Origin: Morganella morganii
GTDB lineage: Bacteria > Pseudomonadota > Gammaproteobacteria > Enterobacterales > Enterobacteriaceae
Direction: 5' to 3'
Length of the DNA: 64,000 nucleotides
Assembly: GCF_019243775.1 (NCBI RefSeq)
Contig: NZ_CP069157.1
Coordinates: forward strand, 1,116,001 to 1,180,000
The notes under the pieces were generated by a model that ran no database searches, was not told where the DNA came from, and was given only the letters and a program-made list of their open reading frames with translations. The stretch's first letter is position 1. Each line of letters begins with the position of its first letter. Of the stretch, positions 8,868-16,338 are shown one piece after another. The position numbers were made by a program, and so were the translations under genes.

Positions 8868-9227
8868 TTATTTCTCCCTTGCTCTGAGCATTACGTCTGC
8901 CATCTCATATGAGTTCTCAGTCCACCTGCTCATCATATCTTCCATCATTTCCGGAGGTATTTGAGATACCCATGCCTGCATTGCTTTGGCTGCAAAATAA
9001 TCCCGCAGCGTTGCATCATTAACTGTAAATGATTGCACGCCTGGTTCATCATCAAAGCGATAGAGCAGGTCATAATCACCTTTATCGTCAAATGATGTGT
9101 ACCGATAACCCCACCGATGACCCGCATATTCAAACGTACTGTTACCGTGTGAACCGTCTGGAAAGCGCGCCTTGAGGTAATCACCATGCTCCGGTGAGTT
9201 TTTATAAACTTTAATCGTATGTTCCAT
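8868..9227 (-). CDS. Hypothetical phage protein, 119 aa
   Basis: The start MEHTIKVYKNSPEHGDYLKA (9227) is preceded by a strong GGAGGAAGT site; the longer open frame to 9281 has none. The protein is acidic and aromatic-rich, with a helical C-terminus (PPEMMEDMMSRW). Family not recognised. Confidence 0.6.
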   Translation of the reverse strand: MEHTIKVYKNSPEHGDYLKARFPDGSHGNSTFEYAGHRWGYRYTSFDDKGDYDLLYRFDDEPGVQSFTVNDATLRDYFAAKAMQAWVSQIPPEMMEDMMSRWTENSYEMADVMLRAREK

Positions 9228-9315
9228 ACTTCCTCCTATGCACTTCCCTGTGCTACGTGATGTCCGAATAGTTATCCCCACTGCGGGGTGTTAGTCAGTA
9301 TTGGTGTGCCGCCGG

Positions 9316-9600
9316 TCACGCTCTGGCTGTGATATCGCCGTTCGGCATAATCAGCTTGCGGTTCATTCTCAGCTGCTTGCGTGGTGCTTCCGGTGCATCT
9401 TTCAGCCTGATAATCAGCTCTGCAAACACATCTGTTTCGTCTGCCTGCCGGCCGAAAACTGAATCAAAAATCTCCTCCACTGAGCGGCTTTTAGGCTTCG
9501 CTGCATACTCCTCACGCTTTCTGTCCCAGAACGCCATTTGCTTTGCTAACCGGCGGTTCTTCGCGTTGTCTTTCTTTGGAATAACAGTAATTGTTGCCAT
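9316..9600 (-). CDS. N-like transcription antiterminator (inferred)
   Basis: A 94-residue basic protein and the first gene from the leftward promoter, the position of lambda and P22 N. The N-terminal NAKNRRLAKQ matches the spacing of the arginine-rich boxB-binding motif of P22 N (NAKTRRHERR, from memory). EIFDSVFG resembles IIDSIFG in P22 N, and both proteins end near ITAR. A strong GGAGG site precedes the ATG. Candidate nut sites lie downstream of both early promoters. Confidence 0.6.
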   Translation of the reverse strand: MATITVIPKKDNAKNRRLAKQMAFWDRKREEYAAKPKSRSVEEIFDSVFGRQADETDVFAELIIRLKDAPEAPRKQLRMNRKLIMPNGDITARA

Positions 9601-9697
9601 ATTGCCTCCTGAGTAATTTTTGGTGATTGGTGGCGGGATACCTCACACGCTGGCTACATGGCCTCAAATATCCAACCGCCTGCGCATTCACCAATCC

Positions 9698-9760
9698 CAA
9701 AAACCACTCAGTGGTGATCTGACACTTATTCAGATCAGGTTCCCGATTGTAAAAGAGCTA
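9698..9760 (-). promoter_or_regulatory. nutL: Candidate nutL site with a following hairpin
   Basis: On the minus strand, boxA-like TAGCTCTTTTACA (9760-9748) is followed after ten bases by a hairpin with TGATCTGA/TCAGATCA arms and a seven-base loop ATAAGTG (9737-9715). Next comes a short ACCAC/GTGGT hairpin with a T run (9715-9698) that may be an early terminator. The loop nearly equals that of the nutR hairpin. Confidence 0.5.
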
Positions 9761-9798
9761 AGTCCGTTTATCTTTGGCTCCGTGCCGTTGATGTTTGT

Positions 9799-9828
9799 AA
9801 TATACAAGAATTCTTGTTCTCTTGTAAA
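9799..9828 (-). promoter_or_regulatory. Leftward early promoter PL
   Basis: On the minus strand, TTTACA (9828-9823), an 18-base spacer and TATATT (9804-9799). Operator 9804-9817 lies within the spacer and touches the -10 box, and operator 9828-9841 borders the -35 box, so CI bound there would block transcription. Confidence 0.6.
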
Positions 9829-9841
9829 CAGGTAAACTTGT
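9804..9841. promoter_or_regulatory. Left operators OL1 and OL2
   Basis: ACAAGAATTCTTGT (9804-9817) is a perfect 14-bp palindrome. ACAGGTAAACTTGT (9828-9841) is a near match with centres 24 bp apart. Both fit the ACAAG-N4-CTTGT pattern of the three right operators. Confidence 0.75.
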
Positions 9842-9965
9842 ATTAAATTGTATTTTTGGGGCGGTTATTTTGTATTTGCTTGTTTTTTATGGCGTATTAT
9901 TTTTTGTAATTTTTGTTTTAGTGAGGTTTGTCACAAGGATTTGTAGGGGGTTTTTGATGGCAGGC

Positions 9966-9990
9966 ATAAAAAAGCCCTCAGGAGAGGGCT
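9966..9990 (-). terminator. Terminator of the cI / HsdR_N operon
   Basis: Stem AGCCCTC/GAGGGCT with a four-base loop, followed on the minus strand by a run of T. It lies just past the stop of the nuclease-like gene. Confidence 0.8.
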
Positions 9991-10012
9991 CTATAGGGTG
10001 GGGTCTTAGCGG

Positions 10013-11167
10013 TTAACTTTGTTTTTTACGGATGAAATTCTCATCATTTTTAACGTATTCAAATGAATCAAGTACGATCCCTGTTATGCGTAAGATGTCT
10101 TCTGGGCATCCAAGAGAAATCCGTCCATTGGTTAATTCTAATCCGGCTCTTGCTATTTCATTGGCAAGGATGTCAGTGACTTCTATTGGTACTTGGATAA
10201 AGGCATTGGTTTTATCGTAATATCTGACGATCCATCTGTTTGTTTTGCCTTGATACAATATCCCGAAATATGATTCGGTATCCTTGTATTGGATGTCTTC
10301 GCAACCAGTTATCGATTTGATTTTTTCGAAAAGTTCTAACTCGTTTTTTGTTGTGATAATGTTTGGGTTATCAGGATCGATAATATTTTCAAATTCTTTA
10401 TCCTGTTTAGCCTCTGCTGGATCCGCCAACTCTGCTGGCTCGTCGGTAGATAGACCCTTACCAGACAGGCCAGACACCACCATTGCGCTAACAGAGCGTT
10501 CCACTGCTTGTTTAACTAATGGGGTAATGGAATCAATAAATCGCTGGTTTAGCTGCCTTTCTACATTAGACCTGCTCGCAACATATCTTACGAACTCACT
10601 GTCCACATCTCTTAAACTTGAGCTGATTGTTTTTGTAAAGGCAGACAAATAAACACTTTCTTCAGCTAAAGTTCTCAATGCTTCTGGCTTGAATTTATCA
10701 TGTCTAAATCGGAACAATTGGCCAGCATCAGAATCACTTACCTCGTCCATTCTGATTCTCAGGAATGGAGTAGGGTCCATAACATTTTTTTGCTTTAGGT
10801 CAGTAAAGAAGCGCCATTCAAGCCCATTTGTAATTGCGGATATGGTAACTTCAGGTGTTGAATTGAAATAGCGAGATAACTGAGGACAATGGTTATCCAA
10901 TTTCTCGAAGTATCCCTTTGCCTCTATAAACATCACCGGAACATCTTGGCAGAAAAGGGCATAATCAACCCTCTCGTTCGCTTTTGCACCAGGGAAGTCG
11001 GCACCATACTCTGCTTTTACTTTCTGTGGATCATACGGGCTAAACCCAAGAATATCCAAAAATGGCAGAATAAGAGCTTGTTTTGTCGTCTCTTCAGTAG
11101 AGCAATGCTGACCAACCTGTTTCACATGCTCAACATGATTTTTCAGTCTTGCCTTAAAGTTATCCAT
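10013..11167 (-). CDS. HsdR_N-type predicted endonuclease coupled to cI
   Basis: A 384-residue protein whose first 150 residues match the HsdR N-terminal nuclease family (COG4748-like). The PD-(D/E)XK core is visible as NERVDYALF, then VPVMFIEAKGY with E-A-K. A linker leads to a C-terminal domain with TESYFGILYQGKTNRWIVRY. No helicase or specificity partner is nearby. The ribosome site (GAGGTAA) overlaps the cI stop nine bases upstream, so the gene should be expressed in the lysogen, as immunity or exclusion genes are. A defence role is inference. Confidence 0.8.
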   Translation of the reverse strand: MDNFKARLKNHVEHVKQVGQHCSTEETTKQALILPFLDILGFSPYDPQKVKAEYGADFPGAKANERVDYALFCQDVPVMFIEAKGYFEKLDNHCPQLSRYFNSTPEVTISAITNGLEWRFFTDLKQKNVMDPTPFLRIRMDEVSDSDAGQLFRFRHDKFKPEALRTLAEESVYLSAFTKTISSSLRDVDSEFVRYVASRSNVERQLNQRFIDSITPLVKQAVERSVSAMVVSGLSGKGLSTDEPAELADPAEAKQDKEFENIIDPDNPNIITTKNELELFEKIKSITGCEDIQYKDTESYFGILYQGKTNRWIVRYYDKTNAFIQVPIEVTDILANEIARAGLELTNGRISLGCPEDILRITGIVLDSFEYVKNDENFIRKKQS

Positions 11168-11175
11168 TACTTACC

Positions 11176-11862
11176 TCAATAATCAAGTACGGAATACCAA
11201 AACATTCTGCCAACTATCTGGACTTCATTTTCATCGGCTTCTTCATCTTCGTATTCATCACGGTTATAACTGCGAATAATAAGTTTGTTCCCTGGTCTGC
11301 GATAAAGCATTTTCAAGCGTTTCAATCCGTCCTGATCTATTGCGTAAACTTTTCCGTCAATTATTTTTTTATTAGAGATATCAATAGCTACAGCTGCCTT
11401 ATCTGGTATAACAGGCTCCATGCTATCGCCTTTAGCTGGGAAACAGACAATAGTTGACCCATCAGACGGCGCACCAATTCTTCTGAGCGTGGATTTTGAA
11501 AACCTTAATTTGTAGCCGTTATAATCAACATTAATAAAACTGCCATTGCCGCATGCCAACTCAATGTCTTTTAAAAATGGCACTTCAACCTCGTCATCTT
11601 CAAGTGGCGTTCCGCTGTCCCATGTAGCAACAGTTCCCCACTCAGATTGTGGAGGAATAGAATCCTCCTGATTTCCTGTAACCAACCAATCAACTGAGCA
11701 ATTTAATGCCGCAGCTAATTCCGGCAAAAACCGTGGTCTCTTGGTTTTACCGCTTTCTAATTGTTCTATTGACTGCTGTGTAGTTCCTGCTCGCTCGGCT
11801 AACTCAGCCTGTGTTAATCCGAGAGCAGTTCTCTTGTTTTTGACTCGTTCTGAGATCGACAT
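11176..11862 (-). CDS. cI: CI-type prophage repressor
   Basis: A 228-residue repressor. It has an N-terminal HTH_3 domain ([20 protein letters not shown]) and a C-terminal S24 autoprotease domain with the Ser in KGDSMEP and a Lys in GLKRLKML. A Cys-Gly pair in ELACGNGS is the likely self-cleavage site. The start MSISERVK (11862) is chosen because GAAGAGG lies upstream; the longer frame to 11955 would run through the operators. Confidence 0.93.
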   Translation of the reverse strand: MSISERVKNKRTALGLTQAELAERAGTTQQSIEQLESGKTKRPRFLPELAAALNCSVDWLVTGNQEDSIPPQSEWGTVATWDSGTPLEDDEVEVPFLKDIELACGNGSFINVDYNGYKLRFSKSTLRRIGAPSDGSTIVCFPAKGDSMEPVIPDKAAVAIDISNKKIIDGKVYAIDQDGLKRLKMLYRRPGNKLIIRSYNRDEYEDEEADENEVQIVGRMFWYSVLDY

Positions 11863-11893
11863 AAAAACCTCTTCAAATATCTTATCGATAGTC

Positions 11894-11952
11894 ACAAGAA
11901 AACCTGTAATTGACAAACAAACTAATTTGTTTTTAAATACAAGAAACTTTGT
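11894..11952. promoter_or_regulatory. Right operators OR1-OR3
   Basis: Three 14-bp sites: ACAAGAAAACCTGT (11894-11907), ACAAACTAATTTGT (11917-11930) and ACAAGAAACTTTGT (11939-11952). The centres are 23 and 22 bp apart, all on one face of the helix. They share ACAAR-N4-YTTGT symmetry with the left operators and fill the cI-cro gap. Confidence 0.8.
11910..11938 (+). promoter_or_regulatory. Rightward early promoter PR
   Basis: A consensus TTGACA (11910-11915), a 17-base spacer and TTAAAT (11933-11938). The middle operator fills the spacer. It drives cro, cII and the replication genes. Confidence 0.75.
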
Positions 11953-11964
11953 CAAGGAGGCACG

Positions 11965-12171
11965 ATGAGTACACTATCGGAAAGGGTTAAAACTCGTCGC
12001 GTGGCGCTTAATCTTACCCAGTCAGAATTAGCTGAGATGGTTGGATTAAAACAGCAATCAATTCAACAAATTGAATCAGGATTCATCAAGAGACCACGAT
12101 TTATTGTTGAAATTGCTACTGCACTGAAATGCGACCCAAGTTGGCTGATCTGCGGCGCAGATGCAGCATAA
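11965..12171 (+). CDS. cro: Cro-type repressor
   Basis: A 68-residue single-domain HTH_3 protein ([20 protein letters not shown]), divergent from cI across the three operators, with an AAGGAGG site. About 37 of 62 aligned residues equal those of the CI N-terminus, including most of the recognition helix. It therefore looks like a truncated paralogue of the repressor rather than a lambda-type Cro fold. Confidence 0.88.
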   Translation: MSTLSERVKTRRVALNLTQSELAEMVGLKQQSIQQIESGFIKRPRFIVEIATALKCDPSWLICGADAA

Positions 12172-12183
12172 AAATAAACACAC

Positions 12184-12232
12184 CGCTCTTTACACAATTT
12201 AGCCCGTTCCGGATATGTGCTGGAACATTTTT
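12184..12232 (+). promoter_or_regulatory. nutR: Candidate nutR site
   Basis: CGCTCTTTACACA (12184-12196) is almost lambda boxA (CGCTCTTACACA). Nine bases later a hairpin with GTTCCGG/CTGGAAC arms and loop ATATGTG lies at 12206-12226. ATTTTT follows, so the same hairpin might also terminate transcription. The loop matches the nutL candidate at six of seven bases while the stems differ. Confidence 0.55.
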
Positions 12233-12296
12233 CAACACAGCAACACCTCACAGGAAGTGAGCGAATAACTGTATCTCAATAAGGACATTATGAATT

Positions 12297-12569
12297 ATGG
12301 AAAATGCAAATTACAGCAAGAAAGTAATGGAAACCGAAGCAGAAATCATGAACCGGATTTTGTACATGGGGAAGAGCAATTTTGCTCGCAAAGCTGGCTG
12401 GCATGAATCGAAAGTGAGTCGGTTAAACGTCAAGGATATCGCAGTAGTCTTTTCCATTTTGGATAAAGCATTCAGCAATAGTTTTATTCAGGAAGTGGCA
12501 AAGCAAGCAGTGGCAAGCGTGATGGAAAAAGAAAACGCCCCGGCTGTTGGAGCAGCAGAGGCGCATTAA
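12297..12569 (+). CDS. cII: CII-like transcriptional activator
   Basis: A 90-residue protein, second gene of the rightward operon. The helix-turn-helix region FARKAGWHESKVSRLNVKDI and the following VVFSILDKAF segment parallel lambda CII. CII activates repressor and integrase promoters during the lysis-lysogeny decision. The ATG at 12297 has an AAGGA site some way upstream; an in-frame ATG at codon 11 is an alternative start. Confidence 0.75.
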   Translation: MENANYSKKVMETEAEIMNRILYMGKSNFARKAGWHESKVSRLNVKDIAVVFSILDKAFSNSFIQEVAKQAVASVMEKENAPAVGAAEAH

Positions 12570-12593
12570 CTGAACATACATACAGGAGTAATT

Positions 12594-13388
12594 ATGGCAA
12601 CGCTATCGCAATATTACAAGCATAAAGACAAAAACGGCACCGGCACCACCGTTAAGAAAGCATTTATGGTTCCGTATGACGAGCTGTATCTGGAGCCGGG
12701 CGATAACATCCGCCCTCTTAATGAAGAGCACGCTCGGAAAATGTGCGAATTATGGAAATCAGGAGCTGACCTCCCGGCATTATCCGTCCAGGTGACAGAG
12801 AAAGGGGTGAAGATCATTGATGGTCAGCATCGCTATATCGGTGCCGGATACGCTATTGCTGACGGTATTAGCATCCCCAGGATTGAATGTAAGGATTTCA
12901 TTGGTACCGAGTTAGAACGCCTCGCTCATCAGGCTGGCACCAGTGAGGGTCTGGCTATTACCCCTGTTCAACGCGCAAAGCAATACAACAGAGCAAGGAA
13001 TGCCGGATACACAATTCAGGAAATTGCTGATGAATTCCACAGATCAACTTCTGATGTTGAAACCCATCTGCAACTACTGTCATCCGGTGATGAACTGATA
13101 AAGCTGGTTGAGGCTGGTGAAATAGCAGCGACAACAGCAGTTGCACTATCTCGCGAACATGGCCCGAAAGCTGATTCCGTTGCCACAGGGCTGATGAGCA
13201 AAGCCAAAGCAGCCGGTAAGAAGAAACTGACCCGTAGTGCGGCGTTGCCGCAGTTCAGCGCAGTGAAGGCCAGAAAGTTTATTCAGGCTGTTGCTGATGC
13301 AGGGTTAGAGCTGGACGGCGAGGCGGGGTTGCTTATGGAAGAGTACCAGGCATTTTTATCTGAAACCGGACAGGAGGTCGGATCATGA
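12594..13388 (+). CDS. ParB/Srx-domain phage protein
   Basis: A 264-residue protein with an N-terminal ParB/sulfiredoxin-type domain (VPYDELYLEPGDNIRPLNEE, then VKIIDGQHRYIGAG) and a central helix-turn-helix typical of KorB-like proteins (YTIQEIADEFHRSTSDVETH). It lies between cII and the O-type replication gene and overlaps the latter by four bases. It may regulate replication or act as a nuclease or anti-defence factor. No ParA partner or centromere repeats are seen. Confidence 0.75.
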   Translation: MATLSQYYKHKDKNGTGTTVKKAFMVPYDELYLEPGDNIRPLNEEHARKMCELWKSGADLPALSVQVTEKGVKIIDGQHRYIGAGYAIADGISIPRIECKDFIGTELERLAHQAGTSEGLAITPVQRAKQYNRARNAGYTIQEIADEFHRSTSDVETHLQLLSSGDELIKLVEAGEIAATTAVALSREHGPKADSVATGLMSKAKAAGKKKLTRSAALPQFSAVKARKFIQAVADAGLELDGEAGLLMEEYQAFLSETGQEVGS

Positions 13389-14335
13389 ATACCGCATTAA
13401 ACAACGTGTACCGGTTCCCCGGCAGAGCGCCGGAGGAGCGGCCTGTAACGCCGGAGCAATCCGGCAAGGGGTTTGCATTGATACACAGACAATTCATGGA
13501 CAGCAGGCTATACAGGGACTCTCAGGCAGTCCATCTGTGGCTGCATCTGATACTGAAAGCAAATCACACTGACGAGGAGGTTAACACTGATATCGGTATG
13601 ATGATTGTCCGGCGCGGCCAGATGATCACCGGCAGACCGACACTGGTATCCGAGACGTTCATTCCGGACAACAAAGTAAAGAGTTTACTCCGCACTTTTG
13701 AGTCGAAAGGGATGATTAATATTGAGTCGAAAGGCCGTAAATTCAGCCTGATTTCGATAGTGAAATATGACGATTTTCAGTCCCAAAATTGTCCAACGAA
13801 TGTCCAACGGATGTCCAACGAAAACACCAGTAAAAACGTACCTCTCAGCGATGTTTGTCCAACAGATGTCCAACGATTGTCCATAAACAATAATAATATA
13901 TTAAATACTAACGTATTTAATGATCGTCCGAGAATTTCAAAATCTTCTCCACGCAAAGCAAAACCAGAGGCCGCAGTCAGCTCACCGAAAGGTGACAAGT
14001 GGGGAACTGCTGACGACCTGAAAGCGGCGCAGTGGATATTCCAGCTCATCACCAGAATCAGCCCGTCTGCCAAAACACCAAACTGGTCTGGCTGGGCTAA
14101 CGATGTCCGCCTGATGCGAGAGCAGGACAGCAGGACGCATTCTGATATCTGCCAGATGTTCAAATTCGCGAACCAGGACAGTTTCTGGAAGAGCAACATC
14201 CTGAGCCCTGCAAAGCTTCGCGAGAAATGGACTCAACTGGAAGCCAAGCGGAACACGCAGGGGCAGGGTAAGTCATCCGGCAGGCCGCATCTTGATTTCG
14301 ATAACACCGATTGGGCGGAGGGGCTGAAAGTATGA
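13385..14335 (+). CDS. O-type replication initiation protein
   Basis: A 316-residue protein with an N-terminal winged-helix region (GFALIHRQFMDSRLYRD, RRGQMITGRPTLVSETF) found in phage replication initiators. A low-complexity middle is encoded by the iteron-rich origin. The C-terminal DnaT-like segment contains ANQDSFWKSNILSPAKLREK. It is followed by the P-type gene with an ATGA overlap, as in lambda O-P. Confidence 0.85.
   Translation: MNTALNNVYRFPGRAPEERPVTPEQSGKGFALIHRQFMDSRLYRDSQAVHLWLHLILKANHTDEEVNTDIGMMIVRRGQMITGRPTLVSETFIPDNKVKSLLRTFESKGMINIESKGRKFSLISIVKYDDFQSQNCPTNVQRMSNENTSKNVPLSDVCPTDVQRLSINNNNILNTNVFNDRPRISKSSPRKAKPEAAVSSPKGDKWGTADDLKAAQWIFQLITRISPSAKTPNWSGWANDVRLMREQDSRTHSDICQMFKFANQDSFWKSNILSPAKLREKWTQLEAKRNTQGQGKSSGRPHLDFDNTDWAEGLKV
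13790..13888 (+). repeat. ori: Probable prophage replication origin: phased 11-bp iterons
   Basis: Six copies of an 11-bp unit, consensus TGTCCAACGRA, start at 13790, 13801, 13812, 13856, 13867 and 13878. The two groups of three are separated so that the register is kept (44 bp = 4 x 11). The last copy is degenerate. An AT-rich stretch follows (13883-13925), suitable for unwinding. This parallels the lambda origin inside gene O. Confidence 0.75.
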
Positions 14336-15027
14336 AATCACTCACCACAGCCATTCAGCAGCGTGACGCTGGCGCACTGCGGTCAATGGCAGGAGCTGCA
14401 CCAAAACCACAACAGAAAGTTCCGCAGGAAGCCATTCAGGTATTCAACGAGCTGTTCCGGCAGCTGAAAGCAACATTCCCAGCCGCAATGGCAAACTTCC
14501 AGACACAGGATGACCTGAACGAATTTCGTCGTCAGTGGGTTCTGGCCTTTGCCGAAAACGGAATCCGGACGGTGGATCAGATCAACGCCGGTATGCGGAT
14601 TGCCAGGCAGCAGGAGAAGCCGTTTCTCCCGTCACCCGGTCAGTTCGTTCAGTGGTGTAAGCAGGCAGACTGCGTAGCCGTTGGACTTCCGGATGCGGAC
14701 GGGCTTTACGACATGATCATGAAGTTCAGTGCTAACCGCAGCATGTACCGAACGGCAGAGGATTATCCGTGGCAAAACAACGCCTGTTACTGGATGGTCA
14801 CGAAGTTACATGCACTGAGTCGTGCATCTGGACTGACCGAGTCAGAGCTGAAAAAACGCTGTTCTCAGGAACTGGCGGTGATGGCATCCAGAATCCGATC
14901 CGGCGAAGAAATTCCGGCACCACGTGTGCAAATCCCTAAGCTGCATATCCCGGTACCGAAGGAAAAAGCACTGGCGCATATTGCAGAATTAAAGGCCAAG
15001 TTCGGATTCCGGACGCGGACGGCATAA
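14332..15027 (+). CDS. P-type replication protein
   Basis: A 231-residue homologue of lambda P, which brings the host DnaB helicase to the O-bound origin. Recognisable parts are AIQVFNELFRQLKATFPAA, LNEFRRQWVLAFAENGI and FLPSPGQFVQWCK. The ATG at 14332 overlaps the O stop (ATGA); the open frame begins earlier but the overlap start fits best. Confidence 0.88.
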   Translation: MKSLTTAIQQRDAGALRSMAGAAPKPQQKVPQEAIQVFNELFRQLKATFPAAMANFQTQDDLNEFRRQWVLAFAENGIRTVDQINAGMRIARQQEKPFLPSPGQFVQWCKQADCVAVGLPDADGLYDMIMKFSANRSMYRTAEDYPWQNNACYWMVTKLHALSRASGLTESELKKRCSQELAVMASRIRSGEEIPAPRVQIPKLHIPVPKEKALAHIAELKAKFGFRTRTA

Positions 15028-15051
15028 CCCAAGACAGAAGGACTTTTGATT

Positions 15052-15315
15052 ATGAATTTGGAATTCAAGAAAATTAACCCTCGAATCGGGGCCGCCTATT
15101 ACATTGTTAAGTGGGGTGATATTCAGATCGGAACCATCACTCGCGATATGTGCGGCAAAGGCATGGTAATTAATAATAACTTACCAGGATTTAAGACAAT
15201 TAAAAATAAATTCATCGACATAGAATCTGCATTTGATTATTACGTTGGACTGGTCACTCTGTTTGCTAAAAAGGTCGGGGTGCAGGAAGCCGTCAACGAG
15301 CTAAAGGAATCCTGA
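15052..15315 (+). CDS. Hypothetical phage protein, 87 aa
   Basis: Begins MNLEFKKINPRIGAAYYIVK, with an aromatic and basic middle and a helical C-terminus. It lies just after P in the nin region. No family is recognised, and there is no signal peptide or membrane helix. Confidence 0.55.
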   Translation: MNLEFKKINPRIGAAYYIVKWGDIQIGTITRDMCGKGMVINNNLPGFKTIKNKFIDIESAFDYYVGLVTLFAKKVGVQEAVNELKES

Positions 15316-15317
15316 TT

Positions 15318-15512
15318 ATGGAACCAACGGATTTTGAAAAGTGGTGTGCGGGTGAGATGGGGCACACAGTCGAATTCATCATGAGCCAGCGAATAAAAAA
15401 GATATTTGGGAAAATATCGTATATTCGCAGTGATATTACAGTCAGGTATCGCGCATGGAATGCCGGAGTTCACAGCAGACTTCCGTACCAGACACAACCA
15501 CCGGAGGAGTGA
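15318..15512 (+). CDS. Hypothetical phage protein, 64 aa
   Basis: Starts MEPTDFEKWCAGEMGHTVEF, two bases after the previous stop, and ends over the ATG of the ASCH gene. It is basic in the centre (SQRIKKIFGKISYIRSD). Family not recognised. Confidence 0.5.
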   Translation: MEPTDFEKWCAGEMGHTVEFIMSQRIKKIFGKISYIRSDITVRYRAWNAGVHSRLPYQTQPPEE

Positions 15513-15886
15513 TGAAAGCAATATCAATCAGACAGCCGTGGGCATGGCTGATAGTCAACGGGCATAAAGACATTGAAAACCGCAGCTGGCGCACGAAGTA
15601 TCGCGGTCAGGTTCTTGTTCATGCGTCTCAGGGCGTAAATCGGAGTGACTATGACGCTGCGTATGCTTTGGCTTGCCGCCTTGGAATTAAGCTTCCACAC
15701 CGTTCAGAGTTTGAAACCGGCGGAATTGTCGGAGTATCGACCATCACCGACTGCGTGGAACAAAGTGAATCGCCGTGGTTCTTTGGTGAAAAAGGTTTCG
15801 TCCTGGCAGATAGCCGACCGTTGCCGTTTGTGCAGATGAAAGGGCGGTTAAGCTTTTTCGAAACAGGAATAGAGCCGGAGGAATAG
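15512..15886 (+). CDS. ASCH-domain protein
   Basis: A 124-residue protein with a classic ASCH start, AISIRQPWAWLIVNGHKDIE, followed by NRSWRTKYRGQVLVHAS. ASCH folds resemble PUA domains and are thought to bind RNA or modified bases. GGAGGAGTG precedes the ATG. It is the second ASCH gene of this prophage and belongs to a different subgroup from the first at 4802. Confidence 0.85.
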   Translation: MKAISIRQPWAWLIVNGHKDIENRSWRTKYRGQVLVHASQGVNRSDYDAAYALACRLGIKLPHRSEFETGGIVGVSTITDCVEQSESPWFFGEKGFVLADSRPLPFVQMKGRLSFFETGIEPEE

Positions 15887-15894
15887 GGGGTAAT

Positions 15895-16338
15895 GTGGAA
15901 AACTTCTGCCTGCATGAATCCAACAAAAAACTGTTTTACGAGCAACTAAAATCACTACTGAGCACCCACCCGAAGTTAAGTATCACCGCAAAACCCTACC
16001 GCCCGAAACGAAGCCTTTCACAAAATGCACTCAGCCATGTCTGGTACAAAGAAATCAGCGAGTACCTGATTCGTGCCGGCCGGCCGTTTTGCACTGAAGC
16101 ATGGGTGAAAGAAAGCCTGAAGGCGACATATCTCGGATTTGAAACCACTGAGTACACCGATGTTATCACCGGCGAAAAAACGCAGCGTGAGACGCTCAGG
16201 CGCACTTCAAAACTTGATAAAGGGGATATGCATTACTTTCTTCAGCAAATCGAATCATGGGCTGCACAGTTCGGTTTAATACTGACTACGCCTGAGGATT
16301 CGGAGTACATGAAACTCAAAAGGGAGCAGGACGAATGA
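15895..16338 (+). CDS. ninB: NinB recombination protein
   Basis: A 147-residue homologue of lambda NinB (Orf), which binds single-stranded DNA and replaces RecFOR function in recombination. The typical core PYRPKRSLSQNALSHVWYKE is present. The best start is GTG at 15895 after a GGAGG-containing leader; the overlapping ATG at 15893 leads to a short frame only. Confidence 0.88.
   Translation: MENFCLHESNKKLFYEQLKSLLSTHPKLSITAKPYRPKRSLSQNALSHVWYKEISEYLIRAGRPFCTEAWVKESLKATYLGFETTEYTDVITGEKTQRETLRRTSKLDKGDMHYFLQQIESWAAQFGLILTTPEDSEYMKLKREQDE

Noticed and set aside
9512-9700. 62-codon minus-strand frame as an alternative N gene
   Set aside because: It overlaps the 94-residue gene in another frame, runs through its ribosome site and lacks an arginine-rich motif of the N type.
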